From Eublepharis macularius (lineage: Eukaryota; Chordata; Lepidosauria; Squamata; Eublepharidae), in NCBI RefSeq assembly GCF_028583425.1, contig NC_072790.1:8848552-8912551 (forward strand): a DNA stretch of 64,000 nt, written 5' to 3'. The notes below the pieces were generated by a model that was not told the DNA's origin, made no database searches, and was given only the letters and a program-made list of their open reading frames with translations. Position 1 is the first letter of the stretch. The number at the start of each line of letters is the position of its first letter. The translations under genes and the position numbers were made by a program. This document shows positions 21,485-32,235 of the stretch, piece by piece.

Positions 21485-22530
21485 AACCCATCAACCAACC
21501 TATTGGGGTGTATCAACAAAGGTGTAACATCCAAATCGCAGGATGACATTCCCCCGCCACCCCAATCAGGGCCGGATCGACAGGGGGGCAGGGGGGGTAG
21601 TCTGCCCCCGGTGCCACCAAAGAGGGGGTGCAAGATGCAGCTGCCAGCTGCCGGGAGTGCACTGGCAGTAGTGCAGGCAGCTGAGTGGAGGGGGGAGGCC
21701 ACCTGCGCCATTTTTCTGCCCTGCAGGAGAGGGAGCACGTGGCAAGCCAGCCAAACCCTCAGCGGGGCAGGCAAATGGCACAGGCAGCCTTCCAGCCATC
21801 CACACTGCTGCCGCCAGCTCCGCGGCGCACCGTGTGCCAAAGTAGCCAGCTTACTGCGCTGGCGGCATGCTCTGGCCCTGCGTGATGACATCACAGAAAT
21901 GACGTCATCATGCAGCGCTGGGAGCATGTGTGTGCTGCACACACGTGGGGGGGGGCTGGACTTGGGTTGCCCTGGGCGCCGGCAACTCTAGATCCGGCCC
22001 TGCCCCCAATATACATACCGTGTTGGTCAGGCCCTGCCTAGAGCACAGTGTGCAGTTCTGGAGGCCTCACTTCAAAAAGGATGTGGACAAATTGGAACGG
22101 ATGCAGAGGAGAGCAACCAGGATGATCAGGGGCCTGGAGACCTGAAAGACTGAGGGACCTGGGAATGTTCAGCTTGGAGTAGAGGAGGTTGAATGGAGAC
22201 ATGATCGCTCTCTTTAAGTATTTAAAAAGCTGTCAGAGGAGGGAAGGGAGCTGTTGGCCACAGAGGACAGGGCTCAAAACAATGGGTTTAAACTACAGGA
22301 GGGAAGGTACTGGCTGGACGTTAGGAAAAGCTTCTTCACATTAAGAGTAATCCAGCAGTGGAATCAGCTGCCTGGGGACGTGGTGCGTTCCCCCTCATTA
22401 GCAGTCTCCAAGGAGCAGCTGGACGAATACTCATCGGGGATGCTTTAGGCTGTTCCTGCACTGGGCGGGGGGTTGGACTAGATGGCCTGTAAGGTCCCTT
22501 CCAACTCTATAATTCTATGATTCTATTTTT
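21485..22530 (+). mobile_element. CR1 LINE 3' end, split by a MITE
   Basis: A CR1 ORF2 end reads GVYQQRCNIQIAGDD-like (GCINKGVTSKSQDD in the other frame) before 21566. It resumes after 22010 with VLVRPCLEHSVQFWRPHFKK and [14 protein letters not shown]. The 3' UTR runs to GTTGGACTAGATGGCC and TTCTATGATTCTA near 22525, the hallmark CR1 terminus. The coding sequence is broken by the inserted element and by frameshifts. Confidence 0.85.
21567..22002. mobile_element. hAT-like MITE nested in the CR1
   Basis: The ends are CAGGGCCGGATC and GATCCGGCCCTG, exact 12-bp inverted repeats. The flanks are ACCCCAAT (21559-21566) and CCCCCAAT (22003-22010), an 8-bp duplication with one mismatch. The interior is GC-rich, with GATGACATCACAGAAATGAC leading into a perfect TGACGTCA at 21900-21907. 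It encodes no transposase; frames of about 200 codons on both strands across it are incidental to its base composition. Confidence 0.85.
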
Positions 22531-22539
22531 ATCTGCCCC

Positions 22540-22745
22540 CCCCCACTTCCTTCATATCCCACCTTTCTGCACAATGGGGAAGCAAAACAGCTTCCATCAT
22601 TCTCCTCACCTCGAATTTATCCTCACAACAACCTTGTGGGATAGGCTTGGCTGAGAATGCGTAACTGGCCCAAGGCAGAGGAGGGATTTGAGATCCAGTC
22701 TGACACCATAACTGCCACACCACACTGGCTCCGTAGGATGGGGCT
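22540..22745 (-). mobile_element. tRNA-derived SINE (decayed)
   Basis: Minus strand: GCCAGTGTGGTGTGGCAGTT, CTGGATCTCAAATCCC (B-box position) and TTGTGAGGATAAATTCGAGG. The order matches the tRNA SINE head to tail. Confidence 0.55.
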
Positions 22746-23050
22746 GTTAAAGATTAGCAAGCAGTCGGGCCTAGGTGGGTCATGCAAGTTGCAGGGAAGC
22801 CCAGTGGCTGCTGCTAGGTCTGGCCCCAACGAAGCCTCCCCCAAAGGACCAGAATGCCCTAGAAAGGGTCCTGCCCCTTCCCCAGCCCTTGACTCACAGA
22901 AACCAAGAGTTGGAGGCTGGCAATACTGTGTAGTTGCCTAACAACTCTCACCAAGGGCCTTTGTTTTTTTAAAGCTACAGGCACTGTTTCTCTTATAGGA
23001 TTGTTTTTAGGTTTCAGATTTTTCTGCTGACCTAGGGTTCTTTTTAGATT
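22746..23050 (+). repeat. Dispersed repeat shared with 27830-28095
   Basis: AGCAAGCAGTCGGGCC...GTCATGCAAGTTGCAGGG, CCCCCAAAGGACCAGAATGC and GGCTGGCAATACTGTGTAGT recur in the same order in the 27.8-28.1 kb segment (GGCTGGCAAGACTGTGTGGT). In both places the repeat directly follows a minus-strand tRNA SINE, so the unit is at least 450 bp long. Confidence 0.6.
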
Positions 23051-23088
23051 TCTTCTTTCTAGGGGAGGGGACTCACTGCAGGGCTTTT

Positions 23089-23356
23089 GGCTAGGGATCC
23101 AAGGTCCCCCAGTGCGGGCAGGAGATCTCCCACCCACCCCCTCCACCCCATGCCACCACTCACCTGGCCAGCGGGGGGGGGGTGGGATAGGACTCTCAGG
23201 CACACTCTCAGCCCTTCACGATGATGTCACTTCCCAGAAATGACATCATCAGCCACCCTGGGAGCACGTGAGTGTTTTGCTCATGCAAAAGGGAAAAGGT
23301 GAGTGCCAGCCCCCCCCCGCCCCCCAATCAGGGCAGCAAGGGAAATTGGCAACCTA
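23089..23356. mobile_element. MITE related to the 12849 element
   Basis: It contains GATGATGTCACTTCCCAG and its mirror AGAAATGACATCATC, with outer ends GCTAGGGATCCAAGG and TTGGCAACCTAC. These are weak inverted copies of CTAGGGTTCCCAG-type ends. Non-coding. Confidence 0.5.
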
Positions 23357-23359
23357 CTT

Positions 23360-25498
23360 TTGACTGAGTCACAAAAAATTGGAGTCAGCCTTGTCTTGCT
23401 CAACATGTTTTGCTTAGTGTCTGTGCAAGAACGTCTGTGCTCCTATCAGAGCACATTTCCCCTCCTAATATGAGACCAAAGCCCACTCCAGACATCCAGG
23501 ATTAGCAAACAGGAACATTAATTGCATGAAACTCTGACTCCAAAACTCTGAGTCCATCTACTTCCTTATTGTGTATGAAGGAGAACCGTGTCCCCTCCCC
23601 CCCTATCGAAGAGGGTTTTTTAGTACATGACCCATAAAAATCTGCTGCCCGATATTTACTGCCATTTTCTGAAGGGAGAAGTCCCAGGACTTTTTGTTTT
23701 GTTTTTAGTGGTGTGACCTTCAGTTTTATTGACCATGATAAAATGCACATGCCAGTACTACCAAAATGCTTTATTGCCCTGCATAAGATAAGGTAAATTA
23801 CATTCGGTCACCCCAAGTACCAAGTGCTCTTTGATAGGAGCCTGAAGCATTTCTATTAGGGAACGGCAGGTGCAGGCCAGAAATTAGTAGATGCCTGCCA
23901 TTTCGAGAAATATTTCACAAAGACTGCCTTCTGAGTTTGACCTTCCCATTGAGCAGCTTATCTAAGCCAATAAACTCTGACTCATTAATTAGAGATGCTC
24001 TCAGAATGGAAGGCACTTCAGAGGACGGGTGCCTGAAATCATAGGCCCTGCTGGAGCACACAAAATAGCCTGCCCACGAACAGCATCATCTATAAGTTGT
24101 CATCTTTGCACAAGATGATGCTACCGACATGCGTAATTATCTGGCTTGGTATACAAATTCATCCGAGTCATAATGCTTGGTCATGTCATAAACTGGATGC
24201 TGCTTCTTCAAGATCTTCTCCAACTCAGAAGGTTGAACAAGCACGCATGGCTGCCTTTTGGCAGATCGGATGGCCAAAGCCAGCTGTGCTCAGGTGTAAG
24301 ACAGGGATTCCTTAATGTAAACCCACAAGTTGTGAGTGACAAAACTCTCATTGATTGTTACAGAAGCCTTCAGCCCCAAAGCCAGCTGTTTTGCAGGCAC
24401 ACGTGAACATTTGTTAATATTAATGGCTTGTGCTTGATGAGATTCTCATCGTTTGATATGAATTATGTGATCACACTCCCTTACCCAGCAGACGTTTGCT
24501 TATGTGTTTGAATTTTCTTGCCAACAATTGACATGGTTGTTGCCCCCCACCCCAAACGTAAAACTCTCTTTTGTTTCCAGATGTGTTTATTGGAGTGGGC
24601 TGCTGAGTTGCCAGTGCAATTGGGTACTAGGCAAGGATAACCAAACTACAATGCCCGGAGGCCGATACATCCACATCCATGCACCAACATTACGATCGGG
24701 CAGAGAATTCCTGGAAACCAGCCAACCTTTTGCTGAACATCTGCCAAGAAATCTCTTCCATAGACTAAGCTGGTTCTCAGTCAAGCTCAGGGGAATTTGT
24801 CCCTCAAAAACTCTACAGCTGTGGTAGGAGCCACTTTATCTAAGCCACAGGTTGCAAGTGCTAGTTACGCATCGGGAATGTGCTGCGTCGCCAGTTTGCA
24901 TTTAAGCCTCCTGCATATTGGCCCACAGGAACTGCAAAAGCAGAAGCCAACAATATGATGGATCCAGGAAGTTTATAGTGACCCCTTTCTGGAACAAGTT
25001 GCACAGGAGTAGCCCCACAAGGTAGAATAGAAGGGAGGGATGAGCACTCAGATACAGTTTCCTGTGCCAGGAAGACCGGATGTGCCAGTTGGATCCCAGG
25101 AGTCACAAAACTGAAGGTGCTCACAGAGGGAGCCCTCCGGGGAGCTGCTCGTCAGGGCTGGGAACTGCGCTGAGTCAGCAGACACCACCTTCCCTCTCCC
25201 CTTGCATCAGCTACAAGCAGAAGAAATCACAGGAGAGAGGGGAAGGGGGCAAATCCTGCCAATTTCCCCTCGAGCTGCAGCCACACCTTAGTTGCTTTCT
25301 GCTCTGTTCCTCGGGGTCCCTTGAACCACAGAAGCAGCTTTATAGATCCTGCCCTTTCTGTTAATCTTCTTTGTGATCCTCTCCCCTCTGCCCCCCCACT
25401 CCCGCTTCTGCTAGCTTTCTGAGCAAGGGAAGGGGAGTTCAGGGACATGTCTGAGAGTTGTTTAAGACCGTTTCCCTCTTTTTCCAGGTACGAAAGCC
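23360..25498. other. Unique sequence, no gene recognised
   Basis: About 2.1 kb without recognisable repeats. The 24500-25100 part has open frames of up to 107 codons without domain features or splice-site bounding. Not assigned. Confidence 0.35.
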
Positions 25499-26372
25499 TC
25501 AGAGCCAAGCTACAAGTGACGCCTGACGCGAGGAGAACTCGTGTCACCCACAAGTTTTGACGGGAAGTGTAGGCGTCCTGTCTGGCTTGTAGCTTGGCTC
25601 TAAGAGTTAATGTGGGTAGGGCTGATGGAAGTTGTTGTTCACTGGTTGCTTCCCTGCTTGCCGCTCGCCCCGATGGCCCTCCTGCAGCTTGAGGGTTATG
25701 CCGGAACGGGCTGCAGGGCTGTGCTGCCCTCAGGCGAGACGAGAGAGGACCCCGCTGCACAGCCCCCCTGGCTCCCCAGCTCAGGCGCCTGGGTGATGGA
25801 GGCCCGGCGGCAGGCCGTACACGATCAGTTGGGCTGCCTCGTCCAGTTGCCGCAACTTGGAGGCGGCCGCTGAGGGAACGCTCCCGGCTCCTCTTGGCCC
25901 GGCAGTACGAGGTGGCTGCTGGGAGAGCCCATGCCGCCCAGCCCAGGCCGTGGCCTGACCCCACATGGCTCCAGGAGAGGGTGGGGCACAGCCCAGCGAA
26001 TCGTGGGCCACAGTCTGGGCTGGCAGGCATGGGCTCGCTGCACCTCGGGCTCGCTGAACCGGGCACCTGAGCTGGGGAGCCAGGGGGGCTGTGCGGCAGA
26101 GCCCTCTCTAGGTTGGGGGAGGTTCCATCTCGCCTGAGGGCAGCACAGCCCTGCAGCCCGTTCCGGCATAACCCTCAAGCTGCAGGAGGGCCATCGGGGC
26201 AAGCAGCGAGCAGGGAAGCAACCAGAGAACAACAACTTCCATCAGTCCTAACCACATTAACTCTTAGAGCCAAGCTACAAGCCAGACAGGACGCCTACAC
26301 TTCCCGTCAAAACTTGCGGGAAACTGACACGCGTTCTCCTCGTGTCAGGTGTCACTTGTAGTTTGGCTCGCA
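25499..26372. mobile_element. Large foldback element with GC-rich cargo
   Basis: Left outer arm (about 25501-25604) and right outer arm (about 26264-26370) each look like a complete short MITE with GAGCCAAGCTACAAGTG or AGCTTGGCTC at both ends. Inside them, a second pair of arms (about 25605-25790 and 26075-26263) mirrors almost base for base, for example CTGCAGCTTGAGGGTTATGC against GCATAACCCTCAAGCTGCAG. A GC-rich spacer of about 280 bp remains unpaired in the centre. A 279-codon minus-strand open frame crosses the palindrome and is likely a by-product of GC-rich sequence without stops. The spacer has no recognised origin. Confidence 0.8.
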
Positions 26373-26635
26373 GTGTGGTCAGAGGCCCCAGCGGCCCTTC
26401 GATGTGAGCCACAGGGCTGCTGGCCCTTGGCCGTGAGCTTGTAGCCTTGCCTGAGCTGGTGGATCCGATCCAGGGCCAGACCAGCATGTGGTTTTCAGGA
26501 TTCATTTTTCCTGATTATTTATTTACATTATATTTTATTATTTTTTTGTTCATTTAAATTCTACTCTGGACCTCCCTTTGGGAGAAGAGTAGGGTAAGAA
26601 AGCCTAAATAAATAAAAACAACCTGTTAATAATCC
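26373..26635. other. Unassigned, ends in a LINE/SINE-like tail
   Basis: CTCCCTTTGGGAGAAGAGTA followed by GGGTAAGAAAGCC and AAATAAATAAAAACA looks like a worn retroposon tail. Upstream is unassigned. Confidence 0.3.
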
Positions 26636-26639
26636 ATGA

Positions 26640-27000
26640 ATAGGAAACCTGCAAGGATCTGTGGGAGGCAGGGGTGTCATTTCTTGATCATCCTCTTGCT
26701 TCGCCCCAGCAATGCCTCCAGCTCCCTCCTTCCCTCCTCTCCCACCCCACCCACCTACCTTTTTCTCTTTCGCCTCTTGGCAGCTGCTGTCTCCCTCCCT
26801 AATGCACCTTTTTCTGTTCCTCTCCTCCATATTCAGCTTTCCTTTTTATCTTTTCTGGTCCTCTCCCCTCCAGCTTTACTTTCCCTTCCTCCTATCTTTT
26901 ATCTTTTTGTCTGTCTCCCCCCACCCCCGCCCCGAATCCTGTGCACTGACAATAATGGAGGCTTGGTTGCAGGTTACCTAGCAACCTCCCCAAATGGCTT
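26640..27000 (+). repeat. Pyrimidine-rich dispersed repeat
   Basis: CTCCCTCCTTCCCTCCTCTC-type blocks and CTTTACTTTCCCTTCCTCCT match the general layout of the 27225 and 29290 copies, and GGTTACCTAGCAACC follows. Strongly C+T rich. Frames of 89-122 codons here are low-complexity P/S/L/F-rich and not convincing. Confidence 0.5.
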
Positions 27001-27224
27001 TTGAGATCTCACAACGTAGTCTCATGAGATCTCGGTGGCACATTTTTCTTTCAAAAGCAGATACTGCTTCTATGATGTCTGAGGTTTTCTAATCCTCAGT
27101 GCTTTAAAGCACTCCATATTTTTCTGCAAACTGGGAGCTTCCCCAAGTTCATAAGAAAAATCTCTTCAAATAGTTCCTCCTCCACCCAGTCGTATGGGTT
27201 CTTTAAAATTAAATGTAACAAGTG

Positions 27225-27604
27225 GGAGATATGCAAGCACATGTGAGGGACAATCTCATTTCACTCTCCCTCACTGTTGCCTCTTCCTCTGTCCTGAAAG
27301 CTCCGATAAGCATTTTTCATTTCCCTGCTCCCTCCTTTCCTTCCCACCCACCAGCCAACTTACCTTTATCTTTTCAGTTTTCCCTCCCTCCATAGCCCGG
27401 CAACTATGGAAAATGATGGCCCAATTGCTTGGTGCTGGTCACAGAGCCAGGTCCCGTTGGACAGAGGCTCCAACTGCAAGGATTTACAGGGGCAACTCAT
27501 CCCCCTCTGTATTACCTTTCCCTCCTCCTGGCAGACCCCACGTCCTCACCTTTCCCTGCTTCCTTCTCCCCTTCCCACCCACCCCTCTGCCCCCTCTGTA
27601 TTTA
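27225..27604 (+). repeat. Pyrimidine-rich dispersed repeat
   Basis: CCTGCTCCCTCCTTTCCTTC, CACCAGCCAACTTACC and TTTATCTTTTCAGTTTTCCC, then TTGCTTCCTTCTCCCC-like blocks. Same family as 21155 and 29290. The 178-codon open frame here is a by-product of C+T bias. Confidence 0.5.
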
Positions 27605-27835
27605 TCGTTTACTTCTCTTATGCCACACCTTTCTCCCCAGGGGAGACTTCGACTGGCGCGTAGCATTCTCCTCTTCTCCATTTTATCCTCGCAGAAATCC
27701 TGTGACGTAGGTTCAGCTGAGAATGTATAACTGGCCAAAGTCACCCAGTCAGCTTCCATAGTAAAATGGATACCTGGATCTCCCACATCCTAGTCCAAAA
27801 CTCTAACCAGTACACCACACTGGCTTTTGTTAGGG
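27605..27835 (-). mobile_element. tRNA-derived SINE
   Basis: Minus strand begins GCCAGTGTGGTGTACTGGTT and AGAGTTTTGGACTAGGATG with a B-box-position GATCCAGGTATCC. The body GGGTGACTTTGGCCAGTT and CAGGATTTCTGCGAGGATAA follows. It is better preserved than the 22540 copy, and the same downstream repeat follows both. Confidence 0.7.
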
Positions 27836-28095
27836 GGCTGCTGTTGAACAGTAGCAAGAAGCTGGAACTGGGTTCGTCATGCAAGTCCGGTGGTAGCAAG
27901 CTGTCCAGGGGTTGCTTCTATGCCTGGTCCCTGAGTTCTCCCCCAAAGGACAAAGCGTGCCTGAGAAGTTCCCTGCCCTCATCCCCCTGCCTTTACTGAC
28001 TGAAAAAGTCTGGAAGGCTGGCAAGACTGTGTGGTTGCCTAGCAATGGCCACAGAGTGCATTTATTTCTTAAAACTACAGGTTCTGCTCCTATTA
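27836..28095 (+). repeat. Dispersed repeat shared with 22746-23050
   Basis: GTAGCAAGAAGCTGGAACTG, GTCATGCAAGTCCGG and CCCCCAAAGGACAAAG match the earlier copy in order. It ends at the start of the CCCT microsatellite. Confidence 0.6.
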
Positions 28096-28109
28096 TTGGG
28101 GGGGGGTTA

Positions 28110-28277
<168 letters not shown>

Positions 28278-28980
28278 TTTACATTTCAGATTTTTCTGCA
28301 AACGCCTTTTCTCTGGTTTGTAGAAAAATCTGTCTTGTCTTTCAAAGGCTCCAGTCTCTGGATTTAAGTATCCACAAAAGGGGTCACATTGATAATTAGA
28401 TACATCGGTGTGAACACAAGAACACAAGATGAAAGCTTCCAGAAGAGGCAACAATTCTGCAGTGGAAACAAATGCCTTTGGGGAAGAGGGGGGAAGAGGG
28501 AGGGGAGGAAGTGCCATCCATTTTCAGGCATTTATCAGATGGGGCAGGGTGCAGCATCTCCTCCCTTGGCCCATTTCTGCTGTGGTCCAATCCGGTGCAG
28601 GAGGAAGCAAGAACACGGCAAGCCAGAGGAAGCTGTGCAGCAGACCCTCTCCCATGACTGTCAGCATGGGCAGGGAGAGCTCAAGCACAGGGGGGAGGGG
28701 GCACATCCTACCAAGGGTACAAGTTGAGCTGCCAGCCCATTACTATGATTTGCCCTGTTTACATACCTATAAAAGTGGAACAGATTTTTTCCTAAGCTGT
28801 TTCATGAGGTTGTATGAATGGTATAGGACTGTGTGTGTTCAGGGCTGCATGTTTACACATTTGTACCAAAATAAGAGAAACGATGCTTGGACCCTGTGGA
28901 AAGTCGCTTCCTGGCGTTGTTGCTCTCTCCACAGAAAAGCCATCCAGGAAGGCACTGGGGGCACCTCTGTCCCCCAGTCA
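28278..28980. other. Unassigned sequence
   Basis: No recognisable repeat or exon. The plus-strand open frame of 185 codons (28429-28986) has no domain signal and starts just past the microsatellite. Confidence 0.3.
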
Positions 28981-28984
28981 TGCT

Positions 28985-29135
28985 GAATGTCATTATATTT
29001 CTATGATTCCATTTTATAAGGTCATCCAATTTATCCTGAGCGATAACAGAGCAATTCTTCTCTGCGTTTACAATGACTCCTAACTCTGAGTCATCCACAA
29101 AGTTCTTCCAGTACCCTCTTCTTCCTCCCCCCTGG
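28985..29135 (-). mobile_element. Short CR1-group reverse-transcriptase fragment
   Basis: Minus-strand translation gives FVDDSELGVIVNAEKNCSVI followed by QDKLDDLIKW. This resembles the F(A/V)DDSKLG...VN..ED...IQ.DLD.L..W block of CR1-type reverse transcriptases. Too short to define further. Confidence 0.55.
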
Positions 29136-29289
29136 CAAGGTCACAACAGAATACAGTAGCCCGAAGTGTGATCCTAGAGAACTCTGATGGTAACTTCTGT
29201 TGGACATGAAATGCTTTTGTCTTACTTTCAAGCGGTGCTATATGCATCGCCTCGTGCATGGTTTTAGACCCACTGTTTCTAATGTAAGT

Positions 29290-29610
29290 CATATGAGCAA
29301 TACTACAAGTGGGGGACCCACAAAGACTTGCAGGGGACTTCGCGTTTTCCTCTGTATCCCCTGCCCTTCTCTTTCTATCCCCCAGCAGCCCCATATCCAC
29401 CCTCTTCCTGCCCCCTTCTCTTCTGCCTATTAACCCATCAACCTAACTTTATACGGTCTCTTCAGGTTCCCCTCCTTCTCTCCCCTGGCGACCTTTCCCC
29501 GGGCAAAGCCTGGTTCAGTTCTGCAGTGGCCATTGCCGAGCCAGGCTCATTTGTGTGGCAGCCACCGCTGCCACCTGGCTGGGTTCACTTGTGCTGTGGC
29601 CACTAGTCCA
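29290..29610 (+). repeat. Pyrimidine-rich dispersed repeat
   Basis: GACCCACAAAGACTTGCAGG and GTTTTCCTCTGTATCCCCTG parallel the CCACAAGGACTTGGGGAGGG and GTTTTCTTCCGTATCCC blocks at 21365. ACCCATCAACCTAACTTTAT then matches the ACCCATCAACCAACC end of that copy. Confidence 0.6.
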
Positions 29611-29766
29611 AGCTGAGCGGCATCAATAGTGTCTCCCGTGGTCACTTCCGGACCTGTTCCAGGCAAGCTCTTCTAACATGACAAGGAAGAAAGAGTGGGA
29701 CCTTCGGTTTAGCTCTACCCCTGCACCCCTCCCCATGGTTTTACTTTACAGAAACACTCAGCAATT

Positions 29767-29789
29767 GGTTGTTGTTGTTGTTGTTGTTG
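29767..29789. repeat. (GTT)n microsatellite
   Basis: Seven consecutive GTT units with no interruption. Confidence 0.9.
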
Positions 29790-30350
29790 ATTTTAGAATT
29801 TAGATTTTCCTGCAAACTTGGAACTTACTTCAGATTTGTAGAAAAACCTCCTTCCCGTCTGTCCCTTGCTTCATTTTGCTGGCCTGTTAAATCCATCCAT
29901 GGCCCCGTTCAGAATGAGATGTATGATATAGTATAAAATGCTTCCTTATAATTCAAAGAGTCCAGGGATGCAATCACAGGGCCGTGGGTGGGTGTGGGTG
30001 GTGTCAGTAGGGACTCTAGAGAACTTGCTGTGTTTTCAGTTAACTGAAGATGTGTCTTCATCTTTGCCTTTGTTTGAGAAGCACGAGGGACTGACTAAGT
30101 GCACCAGTGTTACACCAGCACCAGCAACACCTTGGCGCTGTGAGGCTAGAAGAGGGATGCCCGTTGGCTGCATCTTCTCTGGTTAGAAAAAGATTTACCT
30201 TTGAGGACAGGATCTCAGATTAGTTTGGCCTTTCCTGTACTACAGTCATGTTGCCTTGCTACTTCATTTCCCCTCTAGTCTGAGCAAACACGATTTTGCA
30301 CATTTTGTAAGCTAATTGCCAATTGCCTAGCTGTTTGAAGTGCAGGCTGG
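29790..30350. other. Unassigned sequence
   Basis: No repeat or exon recognised. Confidence 0.3.
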
Positions 30351-30354
30351 TGTA

Positions 30355-30950
30355 GTGGCCAAGAGTACCTTCTGTCGGCTGCATCTGGTTCCTCTCTCCT
30401 TTCTTAGACTCAGCCAGTCTGGCCTCACTGATCCATGGTTGGATTGCTGTAATGCATTCTATGTTGGGCTGCCCTGGAAGACAACCCAGAAACTGCAGGT
30501 GATGTGGCAGCCACTCTAATGGGCACATATCTTGCCTACCCTAAAACAGCCACACCGGCTGGTAGTTTTTTCTGAATTCAATTCAAGGTGCTGGTAAGGG
30601 CCTTTAAAACACTTCACATATCTAATGGGGCGGTTCTTTCTGTATGTCCCCGTGGGTTAATTGCAGCCCTCCCTCGAGCCCATTATAGTCCTCAGGGTGC
30701 CCATTTAAGGTGGCTCACCTGGCACCAGCCTGTTCCTTCACCTTGGCTAGAAATGTTTAAGGAGTTCTGCATGGCCATTTTATTTGCCAGGTGTATAGGA
30801 TGCAGTTATTTTATAGGGGAGGGGGTTATTTGGGGTCTTATTTTGTATATTTTAAAGTGTGCTGGGCTTTTCAATTGTAATTTGTAGGCTGTCTAGAACT
30901 AGGATGAAAGGTGGGAAACAAATATTTAAAGGAACAAATAAAGGAATAAC
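30355..30950 (+). mobile_element. L2-like LINE 3' end
   Basis: Plus-strand frames contain QFKVLVRAFKTLHISNGAV and SVCPRGLIAALPRAHYSP, then a tail with TAGGATGAAAGGTGGGAAAC and AAATATTTAAAGGAAC. It follows the L2 order (FKVLVLTYKALHGL, then the tail). Stops within the frame show that it is inactive. Confidence 0.6.
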
Positions 30951-31457
30951 TAGAAACCAATGATGCATAATTCACCCCAGACCACCACCAAAGATCCCCA
31001 GCTCCCATGGCTTAGAGCTGAAAAACATTCAGAGTGTGCTTTCAGAAGGCTTCACCTACTGGTTGTTCAGTAGCGGCTTGAGGCTGAGAGCACTCCCTGC
31101 CTGCTTTCGACCTCAAGCTAGGGGTGTGCAATTCGGTATTCTGGTTAGGTTAAAAATACCAAATCAGGGCCGTTTTGGTTTTTTTCAGTATTACCGAAAC
31201 TTTTTCTGAATACTGAAAAATTTCGGTAATACTGAAACAGAGATTGCCGAAACGATTCGGCCATTGTTTTCAATGAGAAAACCTTCTCCCGGCTTTCCGG
31301 GAGTCAGGGGGGGCGTTTTCTGTCCAAATCACACCAAACTTGGTGGACACCTTCTCCTAACTCTCCTCTAACTACTCCCCCAGTTTCAGAAAGATTGGAC
31401 TTTGGGGGGCATGTTATGCCCCCCCAAACAAGGTGCCCCCATCCTCCTACATTCTCC

Positions 31458-32235
31458 ATGGTTCTCTATGGGGAAAAACAAGTCATCTTTCTAGATGGCT
31501 TGGGGTGGCATTTTGTAAGCAAAATGCAATCAACTTTCAGGGGACTTGCTCCCACCTGTCCTCCCACCCTCCACCAAGTTTCAGGCAGATTCCACTTCGG
31601 GGGGCCATTTTACGGCCTCCCAAAGAAGGTGCCCCTATCCACCTCCACTCCACTATTCCCTATGGGGGAAATAAGAGAGGCTTGTCTGGCTAGGGGTGGC
31701 ATTTGGCATGCAAAATGCCCCCAAACTTCAGAGGCTCCTACCTGTCCTCCCTCCCTCCACCAAGGCTCAAACAGATCTCACTTTGGGGGGGGCATTTTAT
31801 GGCCTCCCAAAGATGCTGCTGTTAGCCCCTCCTTTCTCCATTATTTCCTATGGGGGAAATAAGACAGGCTTGTCTGGCTAGGGGTGGCATTTTGCATGCA
31901 AAATGCCCCCAAACTTCACGAGCCCATCTCCCACATGTCCCCCCACCCTCCACCAAGGCCCAAGCTGATCCCACGTTGGGGGGACATTTTATGGCCTCCC
32001 AAAGATGCTGCTCTTAGCCCCCCCCTTTCTCCATTATTTCCTATGGAGGAAATAAGAGAGGCTTGTCTGGCTAGGGGTGGCATTTTGCATGCAAAATGCC
32101 CCCAAATTTCAGGGGCCCATTTCCTACCTGTTCTCCCACCCTCCACCAAGGCCCAAGCTGATCCCACTGGGGGGGGCATTTTATGCTGCCACAAAGGTGG
32201 TTCTCCTGCCACACCACTTTGTCTTTCTACTGTGG
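31458..32235. repeat. ~185-206-bp tandem repeat, about four units
   Basis: Units start near 31458, 31664, 31848 and 32040 with CTATGGGGGAAATAAGAGAG-like sequence. Each then carries GGCTAGGGGTGGCATTTTG, GCAAAATGCCCCCAAA, CACCAAGGC and GGGGCATTTTATG. Spacing varies from 184 to 206 bp. Frames of 60-155 codons run in register with the units and are not genes. Confidence 0.85.

Noticed and set aside
21310..21991. Two ~205-210-codon frames on opposite strands
   Set aside because: They overlap antisense and cross from a pyrimidine repeat and a CR1 into a MITE, so they cannot be conserved genes.
25227..26066. 279-codon minus-strand open frame
   Set aside because: It runs through a large palindrome and both of its arms; length is explained by GC-rich, stop-poor sequence, and there is no domain.
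27194..27730. 178-codon plus-strand frame
   Set aside because: P/S/L/F-rich translation of C+T-biased repeat; three frames are open at once here.
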